From Bacteroides sp. (GTDB lineage: Bacteria; Bacteroidota; Bacteroidia; Bacteroidales; Bacteroidaceae), in contig NZ_JASLER010000021.1 of assembly GCF_030151085.1 (NCBI RefSeq), positions 1 to 53,996 on the forward strand: DNA of 53,996 nucleotides, given 5' to 3'. Position numbers and translations under genes: made by a program. Positions 7,999 through 16,990 of the stretch are shown piece after piece. The notes under the pieces were generated by a model that saw only the letters and a program-made list of their open reading frames with translations, made no database searches and was not told where the DNA came from. Within the stretch, counting starts at the first letter, position 1. The number at the start of each line of letters is the position of its first letter.

Positions 7999-8100
7999 AT
8001 GACAAATAAAAAAGCAACTTGGGATCTTATCCTGAAAATAATCATAGCAGTTATATCGGCAATAGCCGGAGTAATAGGGGGCAATGCAATGCCACTATAA
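7999..8100 (+). CDS. Smalltalk family small membrane protein, 33 aa
   Basis: A 33-residue protein (MTNKKATWDLILKIIIAVIS then AIAGVIGGNAMPL) with a short basic N-terminus, a single hydrophobic helix and a Gly/Asn end. This is the pattern of the Bacteroides smalltalk family, normally encoded directly after the HU-like and amidase genes. The function of the family is unknown. Its retention after the amidase has been gutted suggests it is not dependent on it. Confidence 0.8.
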   Translation: MTNKKATWDLILKIIIAVISAIAGVIGGNAMPL

Positions 8101-8155
8101 AGAGACATAAACAAAAATTAGACTTTGAAAATAAAACAATTAAAAATAGATTATT

Positions 8156-11100
8156 ATGAAAAGATATATCTTATGGATTATGATATTGTTCTGCTCATTG
8201 GAAGTATATTCGCAACAAGAATCCATACAAAGAGTAAATATAAAATCGCCCGAAGTGGCAGCATTCCAGAGAATAGGAGAGATACCCGTTAATCTTTATA
8301 CGGGTATTCCACAAATTTCGTTTCCTATTTATGAAGTGAGAAGTGGTGATTTGAAATTACCGATAACTCTAGATTACCATGCATCAGCCATACTTGTAAA
8401 TCAAGAATCTTCCTGGGTAGGACTTAATTGGCTTTTAAATGCAGGTGGAGTTATTACTACGCGTACAACAAAACCTAATGCAGGCGGATTTAAAAATGAT
8501 TGGGACTTTCTTTATAATAGACTATCACTCCAAAGTGTGAGTAATGATGATCTAGGGCAAACTTACAAAATGGACGGTTGTCATGAAATGAGTTGGAGAG
8601 GTAAGTATGGATTTAATCGCTTTAAATGCCTATTATCTCCGACTAATACAGATATTTCATTTGATATATATAGCCGTGTTTTGGATAATTATGAAGGTGA
8701 AGCACAATCATATTCTGCAAATTTTATGGGTTATAGTTTTGAATTCATATACCACCCCTTACAAGAACGGTTCATTATTACCGGAAAGGATCAAAAGTTT
8801 AAGATTGAAGGGAATGCTGCTTCTATTAATAAGATAATCGATGCAAATGGCATTGAATATACTTTTGGAAAAATAGAGGTCAACGCACCTGAAGCATATA
8901 CAACGGCCCCCTATACCAAAAGAAGTACCTCCTTTTATCTTACACAGATTAAGCACCCTAGTGGAAAGACAATAAATCTTAGTTACAAAGAATATGATTC
9001 CATACGTCTTTTACCGGAAGTTTTAGAATCATGGTATTTGAATTATACAAACGAACCAAACTATTTTGTAAACAAGCGTTTGTCTGATCTAGTTAAAATT
9101 AATAACTGCTATTTATATGAGATTAAATCAGATGATGCTACGGTACGTTTTAATGTTGGTACCCGAACTGATTTAAAAGGTGGACGTAAGTTAGACAATA
9201 TCGAAATTGTGGATAAATCGGAAAAATTACTGAAACGTTTTTCTTTTACCTATGATTATATACAGGGTAATGATGTGGGTGGAAACCGACTTTATGAATA
9301 TTATAAAGAACACAACCAACTAACGTCTTACAGTTCATTATATTCAAATACAGAAATAAATAGCCGCTTGAGCCTGTGTTCTTTCAACGAGGAAACAAAA
9401 AATGACAAAGGCGTGATCGTGAAGAATCCTCCACACAAATTTTCGTACAACAGTGGGCTACCAGGTAAATCCTCTTCCGCTCGAGACTATTGGGGTAACT
9501 ATAATGGGAAATCTAATCAGACACTATTAGCTAAACGTTCTAATTCAGGAGAAAGCCAATATAATAACTTTCCAGAGCCCCCGCTCAACACAGTGCCCTC
9601 TGCTGATCGAAAGTTCAATCCTTCAACAATAAATGCCGGATTACTATCCAGTATTATTTATCCTACAGGAGGAAACACTAGTTTTAGCTATGAGCCTCAC
9701 TCGTTTACCAATTATCTATATTTAAATGTAAACCAGAGCACTTCACAACAATCTTTATCTCTTTACGCAATGACCAGTAATACAAACTCTACAATTCCAG
9801 CAGAAAACACAAAGCCTATAGATTTTACAACAACTGAAGATATGGAAGTTGAAGTAAAAGTTTCCTGGAAGAATCCAACTGTATTACCTTGGAAAGACAT
9901 GCTAGGTAGCCCGGCACTATTGTTTGTATATAAAGCAACAATTACACCTAACGGTCCGGTTGAAAGTAATTATCCTTATAAGACTTGGCCTCTTACTCCT
10001 CCCGATACGCTTAAAGCTAATGGTATGTTTGTGACAAGTGTGGAGAGATTTTTGCTTCCTGCAGGGAAGTATCAACTCAGACCTACCATATCTTCTCCTC
10101 AAATAACTCCTTATCCAGATTTTCCGGGTGATAAAAGAGTCGAAATGTGGATCAAGAAAACAAGTGCAACTGTTTCAAACGGTGCAGGTATCAGGGTAAA
10201 AGAAATTCAGCAAACTGATAATAACGGCAATACAATGACTACTCAATATGACTATTCAGATGAAAGTGGCATAACTTCCGGACTACTAATGTCCCCTTTA
10301 CATTTTGCCCGAAAAAAACTTCAAGTATATCAGCAAGATGTGAAACCCGACCAATCACATCCTATTTATGCTCAACTGAAAGAATACTGGATTGTTAGCT
10401 CCGAAAACATGGCAATGCCCAAAGGAGTACCTGTTGGATATAGCCGGGTCTCCGTAAAACGAAGTAATAGTGGAAAGACTGTTTATGAATACTGGAACAT
10501 AAAAAATAGTACTAATTATTCTTTTGACTATTGCCCACCTTTAAATGACCCTCGCAATGGTAGTCTAATAAAAGAAACAACATATAATTCTTCTAACACA
10601 TTACAGAAAGAGATAAGTAACACATACACTGTGCTTCAGAAAGAACACCATCATATTAATGCAATCATTGACGATATTTATTATGGTCCTGGAGAGTGCG
10701 GAGGTGATAGAGGAAATATATATGCAACGCTGTGTAATGGAGGTCGTGTGCTGATGTGTATTTATCCTTCATCCAGATTCTGGATTGAACGTACCAAACA
10801 GGTAGTGAAAGAGTATAAGGATAATGGTGTCGTAACCACAGAACATGCATATACTTACAACCCTTGGAATTTATCATTATCAACGGTAAAAACCACCATT
10901 GATTCTAATTGGAGTGAAACAACGCATATGCTTTATCCACAGAGTTATAATACCTTGGGCAACACTTACCCCAATACATTGGTAAACAAGCATATTTTAA
11001 ATGCACCAACAGAGATCGTAAAGGTTGTAAACCGTGGAGCTAGTTCATTCGTGGTTTCAGGCGAATTGAATCGATACAATGACTATGGTCAATTGATATC

Positions 11101-11650
11101 TCATTCGAAGCTCAAACTGGACAAGCCATTGCCAATTAGTAATTTCAAATTCTCTAATAAGAGCTTGGGGCAGATCGGAACCGATACACTTAATCGCACG
11201 GGATATTCTCCTTCTACCGATTATATTGTTGACGCCTCATGTAGTTATACATCAAATGGTAATCTTGTTGATGTAACAGAGAAACAAACTTTGACCACAG
11301 TTTACTTGTGGAGTTACAACAAACAATATATTATAGCAGAGATAGCTAACACAACATATGCAAATGTAAAAACTGCACTCGGGTATCCTTTGGATACTCA
11401 AATAGCTGCTTTAGAAGCGGAGGCTAATCCGGATGTTGCTGAAATAAGAAGGAAATTAGATGTTTATTATAAAGGTTCGTCTTCCCAAGTAACTACTTAC
11501 ACCTATTATCCATTAGTGGGAATATCCACAAAGACAGATCCCAACGGTAATGTAACAAACTATAACTACGATGCTTTTGGGCGTTTTCAAAGTGTGACTG
11601 ACAGTGGAAAGAAGATCATTCAGAGTTACCAATACAATTATAAGAATTAA
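8156..11650 (+). CDS. Rhs/YD-repeat surface protein, first component
   Basis: An 1164-residue secreted protein (signal peptide residues 1-19, ending VYSQQ). The N-terminal quarter (PVNLYTGIPQISFPIYEVRSGDL... WVGLNWLLNAGG) is the SpvB/TcaC-like entry found in Bacteroidetes Rhs-type proteins. The body is β-rich and Tyr/Asn-rich with degenerate YD motifs (YNYDAFGRFQSVTD near the end). It has no toxin-like tip and ends 15 bp before the second Rhs gene, so the pair probably forms one complex or a split Rhs shell. The region is noticeably more A+T-rich than the flanking housekeeping genes, as expected for transferred DNA. Confidence 0.88.
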   Translation: MKRYILWIMILFCSLEVYSQQESIQRVNIKSPEVAAFQRIGEIPVNLYTGIPQISFPIYEVRSGDLKLPITLDYHASAILVNQESSWVGLNWLLNAGGVITTRTTKPNAGGFKNDWDFLYNRLSLQSVSNDDLGQTYKMDGCHEMSWRGKYGFNRFKCLLSPTNTDISFDIYSRVLDNYEGEAQSYSANFMGYSFEFIYHPLQERFIITGKDQKFKIEGNAASINKIIDANGIEYTFGKIEVNAPEAYTTAPYTKRSTSFYLTQIKHPSGKTINLSYKEYDSIRLLPEVLESWYLNYTNEPNYFVNKRLSDLVKINNCYLYEIKSDDATVRFNVGTRTDLKGGRKLDNIEIVDKSEKLLKRFSFTYDYIQGNDVGGNRLYEYYKEHNQLTSYSSLYSNTEINSRLSLCSFNEETKNDKGVIVKNPPHKFSYNSGLPGKSSSARDYWGNYNGKSNQTLLAKRSNSGESQYNNFPEPPLNTVPSADRKFNPSTINAGLLSSIIYPTGGNTSFSYEPHSFTNYLYLNVNQSTSQQSLSLYAMTSNTNSTIPAENTKPIDFTTTEDMEVEVKVSWKNPTVLPWKDMLGSPALLFVYKATITPNGPVESNYPYKTWPLTPPDTLKANGMFVTSVERFLLPAGKYQLRPTISSPQITPYPDFPGDKRVEMWIKKTSATVSNGAGIRVKEIQQTDNNGNTMTTQYDYSDESGITSGLLMSPLHFARKKLQVYQQDVKPDQSHPIYAQLKEYWIVSSENMAMPKGVPVGYSRVSVKRSNSGKTVYEYWNIKNSTNYSFDYCPPLNDPRNGSLIKETTYNSSNTLQKEISNTYTVLQKEHHHINAIIDDIYYGPGECGGDRGNIYATLCNGGRVLMCIYPSSRFWIERTKQVVKEYKDNGVVTTEHAYTYNPWNLSLSTVKTTIDSNWSETTHMLYPQSYNTLGNTYPNTLVNKHILNAPTEIVKVVNRGASSFVVSGELNRYNDYGQLISHSKLKLDKPLPISNFKFSNKSLGQIGTDTLNRTGYSPSTDYIVDASCSYTSNGNLVDVTEKQTLTTVYLWSYNKQYIIAEIANTTYANVKTALGYPLDTQIAALEAEANPDVAEIRRKLDVYYKGSSSQVTTYTYYPLVGISTKTDPNGNVTNYNYDAFGRFQSVTDSGKKIIQSYQYNYKN

Positions 11651-11665
11651 TAATACCAGAGAGTT

Positions 11666-14600
11666 ATGAAAAAAAATATATATTGCTTGATTGTTTTGCT
11701 GATACTTACTGTTCAGGCAACTGCACAAGTATCTACGAAGAATTATACTTGCACCAGTACAATGCTGGATAGCGATGGAAAAAAACATGTAGACGATATT
11801 GTCTACTATGATGGATTGGGACGTCCCTACCAGAAACTGCAGAAAGCCGTTGAAAATAATGATGTGAAGAGCCGTCTTACTACTTTACAGGAATATGATG
11901 CTTGGGGGCGCGAGGCTAATGCTTGGTTACCAATAGTACCTTCTGCAGACTATATAGAACCATCTTCATTTAAAAGCAGTGCACCGGGATTTTATGGTAA
12001 TGACTCTAGCCCCTATAGTCGTCCGGTATACGAGGCATCACCTCTAAATCGTGTATTAGAACAATATGGACCTGGGTACAGCTGGGCTACCCATCCTGTA
12101 AAAACAACCTATTTATCAAATACACTTGTATCGCCGTTTCATTGCATTAGATATACTATAAGCGGGAGTTCGTTGGTTATCAATGAAGAATATCCTGCCG
12201 GGGAACTCACCGTCATCTGTACAAAAGATGAAGATGGACTAACTACCTACACTTTTATCGACAAGAAAAGACAGACGTTACTTATCCGTAAAATGAATAA
12301 TAATGATGCCTATGATACTTACTATGTCTATGACGATTTGGAGCGCTTGCGCTATGTGTTACCTCCAGCTATAAAAGGGAATGTTTCCACTACTAACCTT
12401 GAATTGTATGCTTACCGTTACGAATATGATAATCTGGGGCGCTGTTCAAAGAAATGGCTCCCAGGAGCCAAGAGTACAGAGTACATTGAGTATGTGTATG
12501 ATGTAGCTGACCGCATCAGTTTTATGCAAGATGGCAAACAACGCGCTGCTGGTAATAATAAATGGATTTACTATCAGTATGACAACCTAAATAGGCTGAC
12601 ACTGCAAGGCGAGTGTACAAATAAGGTGACAACCTCCAACGTAACAGTACATATACGCAACTTCTACGATACTTATACCGCCTTCCGTACTGCCATAGGC
12701 AATAATAGTAATTATCCTGATGACACCTCGGGCTATAGTAAAGGCAATCTGACGGGAAGTATTATCAGTGTTTTGGGTGGCAGTACCCCCATCTGGCGTG
12801 CACACTATTACGATATCAGAAGCCGTGTCACCAAAACTATTGAAAACAACCTACTCGGTGGTATTGAGATAACCTCTACCGTATATTCCTTTACTAACAA
12901 GCCGACAACTGTGACACATACACATACTGCAAGTGGGAAAGCCACACAGACGGAAGTCTATACCTATACTTACGACCAAGCCGACCGGGTGAGCAAAGTA
13001 GAACATACGCTAAATGGCACTAAGGTGACTTTGGCTGACAATACCTATGATAATCTAGGGCGCCTATCCAGTAAATCCCTGCACGGATCGGCTACAAATA
13101 AATTGACGTATACCTACAACATACGTAGTTGGCTGACAGGAATTACCGGTACAAACTTCACCCAAAACTTGTACTACACAGACGGTGTCAATGCCACCAA
13201 GTGCTACAACGGTAATATCAGCAGTATGACCTGGAAAGGTAGTGATAACGTAGTCCGTGGTTACAAGTATGCCTACGATGGTCTGAGCCGACTGACAAAT
13301 GCCGCTTATGGCGAGACAGCCGCCATCAATACCAACCTTGACCGTTTCACGGAAAAGGTATCCGGTTATGACAAGAACGGGAACATAACCGCTCTGCAGC
13401 GTTATGGGCAAACCACAGCATCAGCCTACGGATTGATTGATAACCTGACTTTCACCCTGAACGGCAATCAGTTGAACCGTGTGGATGACGCTGTAGCCAC
13501 TTCTGCATACAACAATGGTTTCGAGTTCAAAGATGCTGTGAAGCAAGCCGGAGAATATGCATACGATGCTAACGGAAATTTAACGAAAGATTTGAATAAA
13601 GGTATTAGTTCTATTCAATATAATATCTTAAATTTGCCAAGTAGCATTACGTTCACTGATGGCAGTATCACTTACCTTTACAGTGCCGATGGTACAAAAC
13701 TACGTACTATCCACAAGACAGGCAGTGTAAGTACTACCACAGACTATTGCGGCAATGTGATCTATGAGAATGATACACCCAAACAATTGCTAACAGAAGA
13801 GGGTTATGTATCTTTGAGTGATAAGAAGTATCACTATTACTTGAAGGATCATCAGGGAAATAACCGCGTACTCACTTCCCTGGATGCAACAGGAAAAAAC
13901 TGGATTGCCGAAGAGACAAACCATTACTACCCATTCGGAGGAGTATATGCAAATAGTACTAATATACAACCTCACAAGTATAACGGCAAAGAACTGGATG
14001 CGAAGAAAGGACTGAATTGGTATGATTATGGGGCGAGACATTATGATGCGGCGATAGGACGTTGGCATGTAGTAGATCCTTCGGCAGAAAAGTATTTTCA
14101 ATATTCGCCATATGGATATTGTAAGAACAATCCTGTTCTAAGAATAGATATTGACGGAAAAGATGATTATACTGTGAATACAAAAGGATGGGTATATCCG
14201 GTTAGGGCTACAAAAGACAACTATGATAGGGTCTATTATCATAATGGTGAGAAAAAGCCTAAACAACCTTCTGGTGAGTTTATTACTATCACAGATCGTA
14301 AGTTCTTGCCGGGCATGTATCAAAGTCAGAAGGGTGTAGGAAGAGCTCGCACTTATAGTGCAACTACCAACCTTAGCGATGCAGCTAATTTTTTCAAGTT
14401 TGCAGTAGACAACGGTGATGTTGAATGGAAACTAGACGCCTATGAGAATGGAGATAATGCAACTTTCGTTGTTGCATCAAACCATAAGGAATCTACAGTA
14501 GATAACGGAGATGATTCAAAAAGGTACACAAATACGCAAGGTTCTAAAACAGTGGATATCCATTCTCATCCAAGTGCTGAAAGTAAAGGTGCATCAGACC

Positions 14601-14755
14601 AAGATAGAAAAATTATATCGGCAAAGAACAATGCAGTCTATCTAAAGCGAAATGGAACCTTACATACATACAGTTCAAGCAATAGTAGTATAAACACTAT
14701 TACAATCAGAACCGCAGAGGATTTACAAAAGTTTATTCAAGATAAGTTGAAATAA
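11666..14755 (+). CDS. Rhs core protein with C-terminal JAMM-type toxin domain
   Basis: A 1029-residue secreted protein. Order: signal peptide (about 1-20); an N-terminal DUF6443-like segment (YYDGLGRPYQKLQ); many YD repeats (for example YDNLGRCSKKW, YDNLNRLTLQG, YDANGNLTKD); the Rhs-associated core at about residues 730-830 (GKELD, YDYGARHYDAAIGRW, DPSAEKY, SPYGYCKNNP); then a variable tip from about 832. The tip carries HSHP(x7)SDQD, with His966, His968, Ser977 and Asp980 matching the JAMM/MPN metal-binding pattern HxHP(x7)SxxD. I infer a zinc-metallopeptidase-like (JAB-like toxin) effector. The tip DNA is more A+T-rich than the core. A lipoprotein gene follows after 8 bp as the likely immunity partner. 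Confidence 0.88.
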   Translation: MKKNIYCLIVLLILTVQATAQVSTKNYTCTSTMLDSDGKKHVDDIVYYDGLGRPYQKLQKAVENNDVKSRLTTLQEYDAWGREANAWLPIVPSADYIEPSSFKSSAPGFYGNDSSPYSRPVYEASPLNRVLEQYGPGYSWATHPVKTTYLSNTLVSPFHCIRYTISGSSLVINEEYPAGELTVICTKDEDGLTTYTFIDKKRQTLLIRKMNNNDAYDTYYVYDDLERLRYVLPPAIKGNVSTTNLELYAYRYEYDNLGRCSKKWLPGAKSTEYIEYVYDVADRISFMQDGKQRAAGNNKWIYYQYDNLNRLTLQGECTNKVTTSNVTVHIRNFYDTYTAFRTAIGNNSNYPDDTSGYSKGNLTGSIISVLGGSTPIWRAHYYDIRSRVTKTIENNLLGGIEITSTVYSFTNKPTTVTHTHTASGKATQTEVYTYTYDQADRVSKVEHTLNGTKVTLADNTYDNLGRLSSKSLHGSATNKLTYTYNIRSWLTGITGTNFTQNLYYTDGVNATKCYNGNISSMTWKGSDNVVRGYKYAYDGLSRLTNAAYGETAAINTNLDRFTEKVSGYDKNGNITALQRYGQTTASAYGLIDNLTFTLNGNQLNRVDDAVATSAYNNGFEFKDAVKQAGEYAYDANGNLTKDLNKGISSIQYNILNLPSSITFTDGSITYLYSADGTKLRTIHKTGSVSTTTDYCGNVIYENDTPKQLLTEEGYVSLSDKKYHYYLKDHQGNNRVLTSLDATGKNWIAEETNHYYPFGGVYANSTNIQPHKYNGKELDAKKGLNWYDYGARHYDAAIGRWHVVDPSAEKYFQYSPYGYCKNNPVLRIDIDGKDDYTVNTKGWVYPVRATKDNYDRVYYHNGEKKPKQPSGEFITITDRKFLPGMYQSQKGVGRARTYSATTNLSDAANFFKFAVDNGDVEWKLDAYENGDNATFVVASNHKESTVDNGDDSKRYTNTQGSKTVDIHSHPSAESKGASDQDRKIISAKNNAVYLKRNGTLHTYSSSNSSINTITIRTAEDLQKFIQDKLK

Positions 14756-14763
14756 TAAATGAC

Positions 14764-15780
14764 ATGAGATACTGTATTTTGATAATATTATTTTTCTCTT
14801 TGTCAGGCTGTCAGCCTGACAAAGAGTCTCCCGCATACTCTACTGCTTTGCAACAGATTAGGGATATGATAGACAAAGGTGACTTCAGTTCAAAATATGT
14901 CATACTCGAAGAGATGATATCTGGTACTATTGGATCTATTTACAGAATAAGTCCTCAAAATTCGCCTATAGTAGAATGGAGTTTAGAAAGACCTAAGAAA
15001 GTAACAAAATACAAAGGCAAGTTTATATGTTATGCAAATCTCAAAACCCAGACTGAATTATCTTATAAAGAGTTAGTGGCATTGACCGATTTTGAGAATG
15101 ACACAGATTCTACTAGTTATGATGTAGATAAAGATATCTGGCTTCTGGGCGTCTCAAAAAATGGAAAGAAACATACTTTAGTTGACTATAAAGATGCCGA
15201 TGCTCGTGCTTTCGATCTTTATCCTTTTGTCTTTCCGAAATTATGGGAATACATGTTCAAAGACTGTAATGAGACGAACCCTCCCCGATTTGTATTAGGA
15301 GGGTACAGCTTAGATGTAGATGATGCTGATAAGTCAAAAGATTCTTTAAAGAAGCACCTTGAAGCTATCAGAGGGAATATATACTTCCCAAATTCTGATG
15401 ATGAGTATTTTACGGAATCAAAAAAAGAGAAGAATAAACCCTTCTTTGCTGTTCTAAATGGGAAAGATACTTTAAAACTTGTTATGGAAGAGACAATCTA
15501 TCAACACCTGTATTTTGAGAGTACACCTAGCCCTTCTTTCTTCGAAGCATTGCCTGAAGATGAAACTTGGAATAGATTATATAACCTGATGCGGGATTCT
15601 ACCTTCTATTTTCAATACGAAGCAGGAAAGTATGAGAAATATCCTCTCTTTTATAGCAACTATGACCAGTACTTTATAGTTAGGGACAAGTCTCGAAATT
15701 GTTACTCAATCCCTTTGGAAGGAGTTATTGAAGATATAATGAATTTTGAAAGTTATGAAAAATGGAGGAATGCTGAATAA
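14764..15780 (+). CDS. Lipoprotein, putative immunity protein for the Rhs toxin
   Basis: A 338-residue lipoprotein (MRYCILIILFFSLSGC, lipid Cys at 16) with no family I recognise. The mature part is charged and Tyr/Asp/Lys-rich. It begins 8 bp after the toxin stop codon and shares its A+T-rich composition, the position of cognate immunity genes in Rhs loci. A membrane-anchored immunity protein would fit a toxin acting in the periplasm or during entry. The immunity role is inferred from position only. Confidence 0.7.
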   Translation: MRYCILIILFFSLSGCQPDKESPAYSTALQQIRDMIDKGDFSSKYVILEEMISGTIGSIYRISPQNSPIVEWSLERPKKVTKYKGKFICYANLKTQTELSYKELVALTDFENDTDSTSYDVDKDIWLLGVSKNGKKHTLVDYKDADARAFDLYPFVFPKLWEYMFKDCNETNPPRFVLGGYSLDVDDADKSKDSLKKHLEAIRGNIYFPNSDDEYFTESKKEKNKPFFAVLNGKDTLKLVMEETIYQHLYFESTPSPSFFEALPEDETWNRLYNLMRDSTFYFQYEAGKYEKYPLFYSNYDQYFIVRDKSRNCYSIPLEGVIEDIMNFESYEKWRNAE

Positions 15781-15788
15781 TGTTATGG

Positions 15789-16023
15789 CGTTCATACCCA
15801 AGTACTAAAAATAAAGGCACATCTGATGAGGATAGAAAAAGAATAACAGAAAAAATAATGCGGTCTATTTAAAACTGAATGGAACAATATATATGATTCT
15901 ACTAGTGTCCCACTAAAATTGGGACACTAGTGTTCTGACATAACAAGCAGCAATCCTCCTATATTTGATGATTATATGGCACATACTGGAAATAACAGCA
16001 AGTATGACTTTATGGTCTTCTGA
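15789..16023 (+). pseudogene. Frameshifted remnant of a second JAMM-type toxin tip
   Basis: Reading 15792-15850 gives SYPSTKNKGTSDEDRKRITE, and a one-base shift continues it as NNAVYLKLNGTIY (about 15851-15888). This aligns with the intact toxin tip upstream (SHPSAESKGASDQDRK, then NNAVYLKRNGTL). Both metal-binding His codons of the JAMM motif are gone (the HSHP position now reads RSYP). A further open stretch, SSNPPIFDDYMAHTGNNSKY (15946 on), ends in TGA at 16021-16023 and looks like the C-terminus of the same displaced tip. No start codon or signal serves it. It is a retired tip cassette. Confidence 0.75.
15901..15931. repeat. Perfect 12-bp inverted repeat
   Basis: ACTAGTGTCCCA (15901-15912) and its exact complement (15920-15931) flank a 7-nt loop CTAAAAT. 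There is no U-tract on either strand. It interrupts the toxin-tip remnant and may be a recombination or insertion scar. Confidence 0.6.
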
Positions 16024-16063
16024 AAGTGCCTAATAAAAATGCGGAATAAAATATTTAAATGAT

Positions 16064-16561
16064 ATGAGAAAATTGTTTTTCCTTATTACAGTCCTAATTG
16101 TGTCATACGTTGTATATTGGGTATTCTTCAGAACTATAGAAAGTGTATATTATGTTCCGGAAGCGAAAGTGTATTTGAGGATGAAGACAAAATCTTTTAA
16201 TAATCATGGATACGTATATTTTGGAAGAGACAGTATTACCGTTCTGGATTCGACAGATTATGTAAAGGTACATGAAGCATGTGACTCTGAGATTCTCAGT
16301 ATATATTATAATCCACATAATGACACAGTATATCTAACATCCTATACTGGAATAATCGATATAAAACAGACTCATTTCATACTTGCGGAAAGAAAGAAAT
16401 TTGATAAGACATTTCTAACGCCAGTGAAAACTTCTCCTGGAAGTTACAAGCTAAATCATGGATATGTACATATAGAAATATACAATTTTGGAGGTGATCT
16501 CTTTGTTGCTGACGATACATCACATTTAAAGAAAGTACTTCCTGCTAATATTGCGCATTAG
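16064..16561 (+). CDS. Membrane-anchored hypothetical protein, orphan immunity candidate
   Basis: A 165-residue protein with one N-terminal membrane segment (residues 4-22, FFLITVLIVSYVVYWVFF) and a β-rich outside domain with Tyr/Asp/Lys content like the neighbouring immunity candidate. It follows the degraded toxin tip and is closed by a good terminator, the position expected for the immunity gene of the retired toxin. No family is recognised; the immunity role is inferred from context. Confidence 0.6.
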   Translation: MRKLFFLITVLIVSYVVYWVFFRTIESVYYVPEAKVYLRMKTKSFNNHGYVYFGRDSITVLDSTDYVKVHEACDSEILSIYYNPHNDTVYLTSYTGIIDIKQTHFILAERKKFDKTFLTPVKTSPGSYKLNHGYVHIEIYNFGGDLFVADDTSHLKKVLPANIAH

Positions 16562-16578
16562 GATATAACTTCTGTTGG

Positions 16579-16605
16579 AGCGGATGAAAAACATCCGCTG
16601 TTTTT
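16579..16605 (+). terminator. Intrinsic terminator after the orphan immunity gene
   Basis: Stem AGCGGATG (16579-16586), loop AAAAA, CATCCGCT (16592-16599), then GTTTTT. It is 18 bp after the stop codon at 16561. Confidence 0.8.
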
Positions 16606-16643
16606 CTCAATATTAGAATCTTTGATTCGATAAACTAAATGAT
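16579..16643 (+). repeat. Terminator-containing 65-bp repeat, copy A
   Basis: Starts with the hairpin AGCGGATG/CATCCGCT and ends GATTCGATAAACTAAATGAT. A second copy, about 80% identical by eye and with a different loop, lies at 17331-17394. The two copies flank the truncated GH76 gene in direct orientation. Confidence 0.75.
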
Positions 16644-16700
16644 GGGGATGTGTCAAAACTGGTATATCCTCTTCTAAATATTAGAATCTCCTCCGCCAAA

Positions 16701-16746
16701 AGCGAGGCTGTCTCAAAATAGTATTTTGAGTTCAACCTCGCTTTTT
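16701..16746 (+). terminator. Nested stem-loop with U-tract
   Basis: Outer stem AGCGAGG (16701-16707)/CCTCGCT (16736-16742) followed by TTTT, with an inner stem CTCAAAAT/ATTTTGAG (16712-16719/16723-16730). No gene directly precedes it, so it may be the end of a lost gene or element. The rest of 16606-16990 holds no gene that I can support. Confidence 0.6.
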
Positions 16747-16913
16747 ATACGTTTTTGTGACATATCTATCTATATTCCCGCCATACAACGGACTCATACT
16801 TTAATGTCACAAAATCATAAAACTCTTCTCAAATCATCCTCTACTTTTGCAATCAAGTTTTCAATAGTTACTATGAAAATCTCATAGGTAAAAAGAGATT
16901 CTTAAAGCAGGGA

Positions 16914-16945
16914 AAAGAGGATATCCTTCAGTGAATATCCTCTTT
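16914..16945 (+). terminator. Hairpin before the GH76 fragment
   Basis: AAAGAGGATAT (16914-16924) pairs with ATATCCTCTTT (16935-16945) around a 10-nt loop, 45 bp before the GH76 fragment start. It is a terminator or mRNA leader structure. Confidence 0.45.
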
Positions 16946-16990
16946 ATAAAAGGAAGTAATTAAATACTATAACAATCTAACAGAAGAGTA

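Noticed and set aside
4587..8100. Intact prophage
   Set aside because: A phage-type repressor and DUF4373 are present, but no integrase, terminase, capsid, tail or attachment repeats are visible.
16701..16746. End of an insertion sequence
   Set aside because: The GAGGCTGTCTC string looks like some IS ends, but no transposase, second end or target duplication is visible; a terminator hairpin explains it better.
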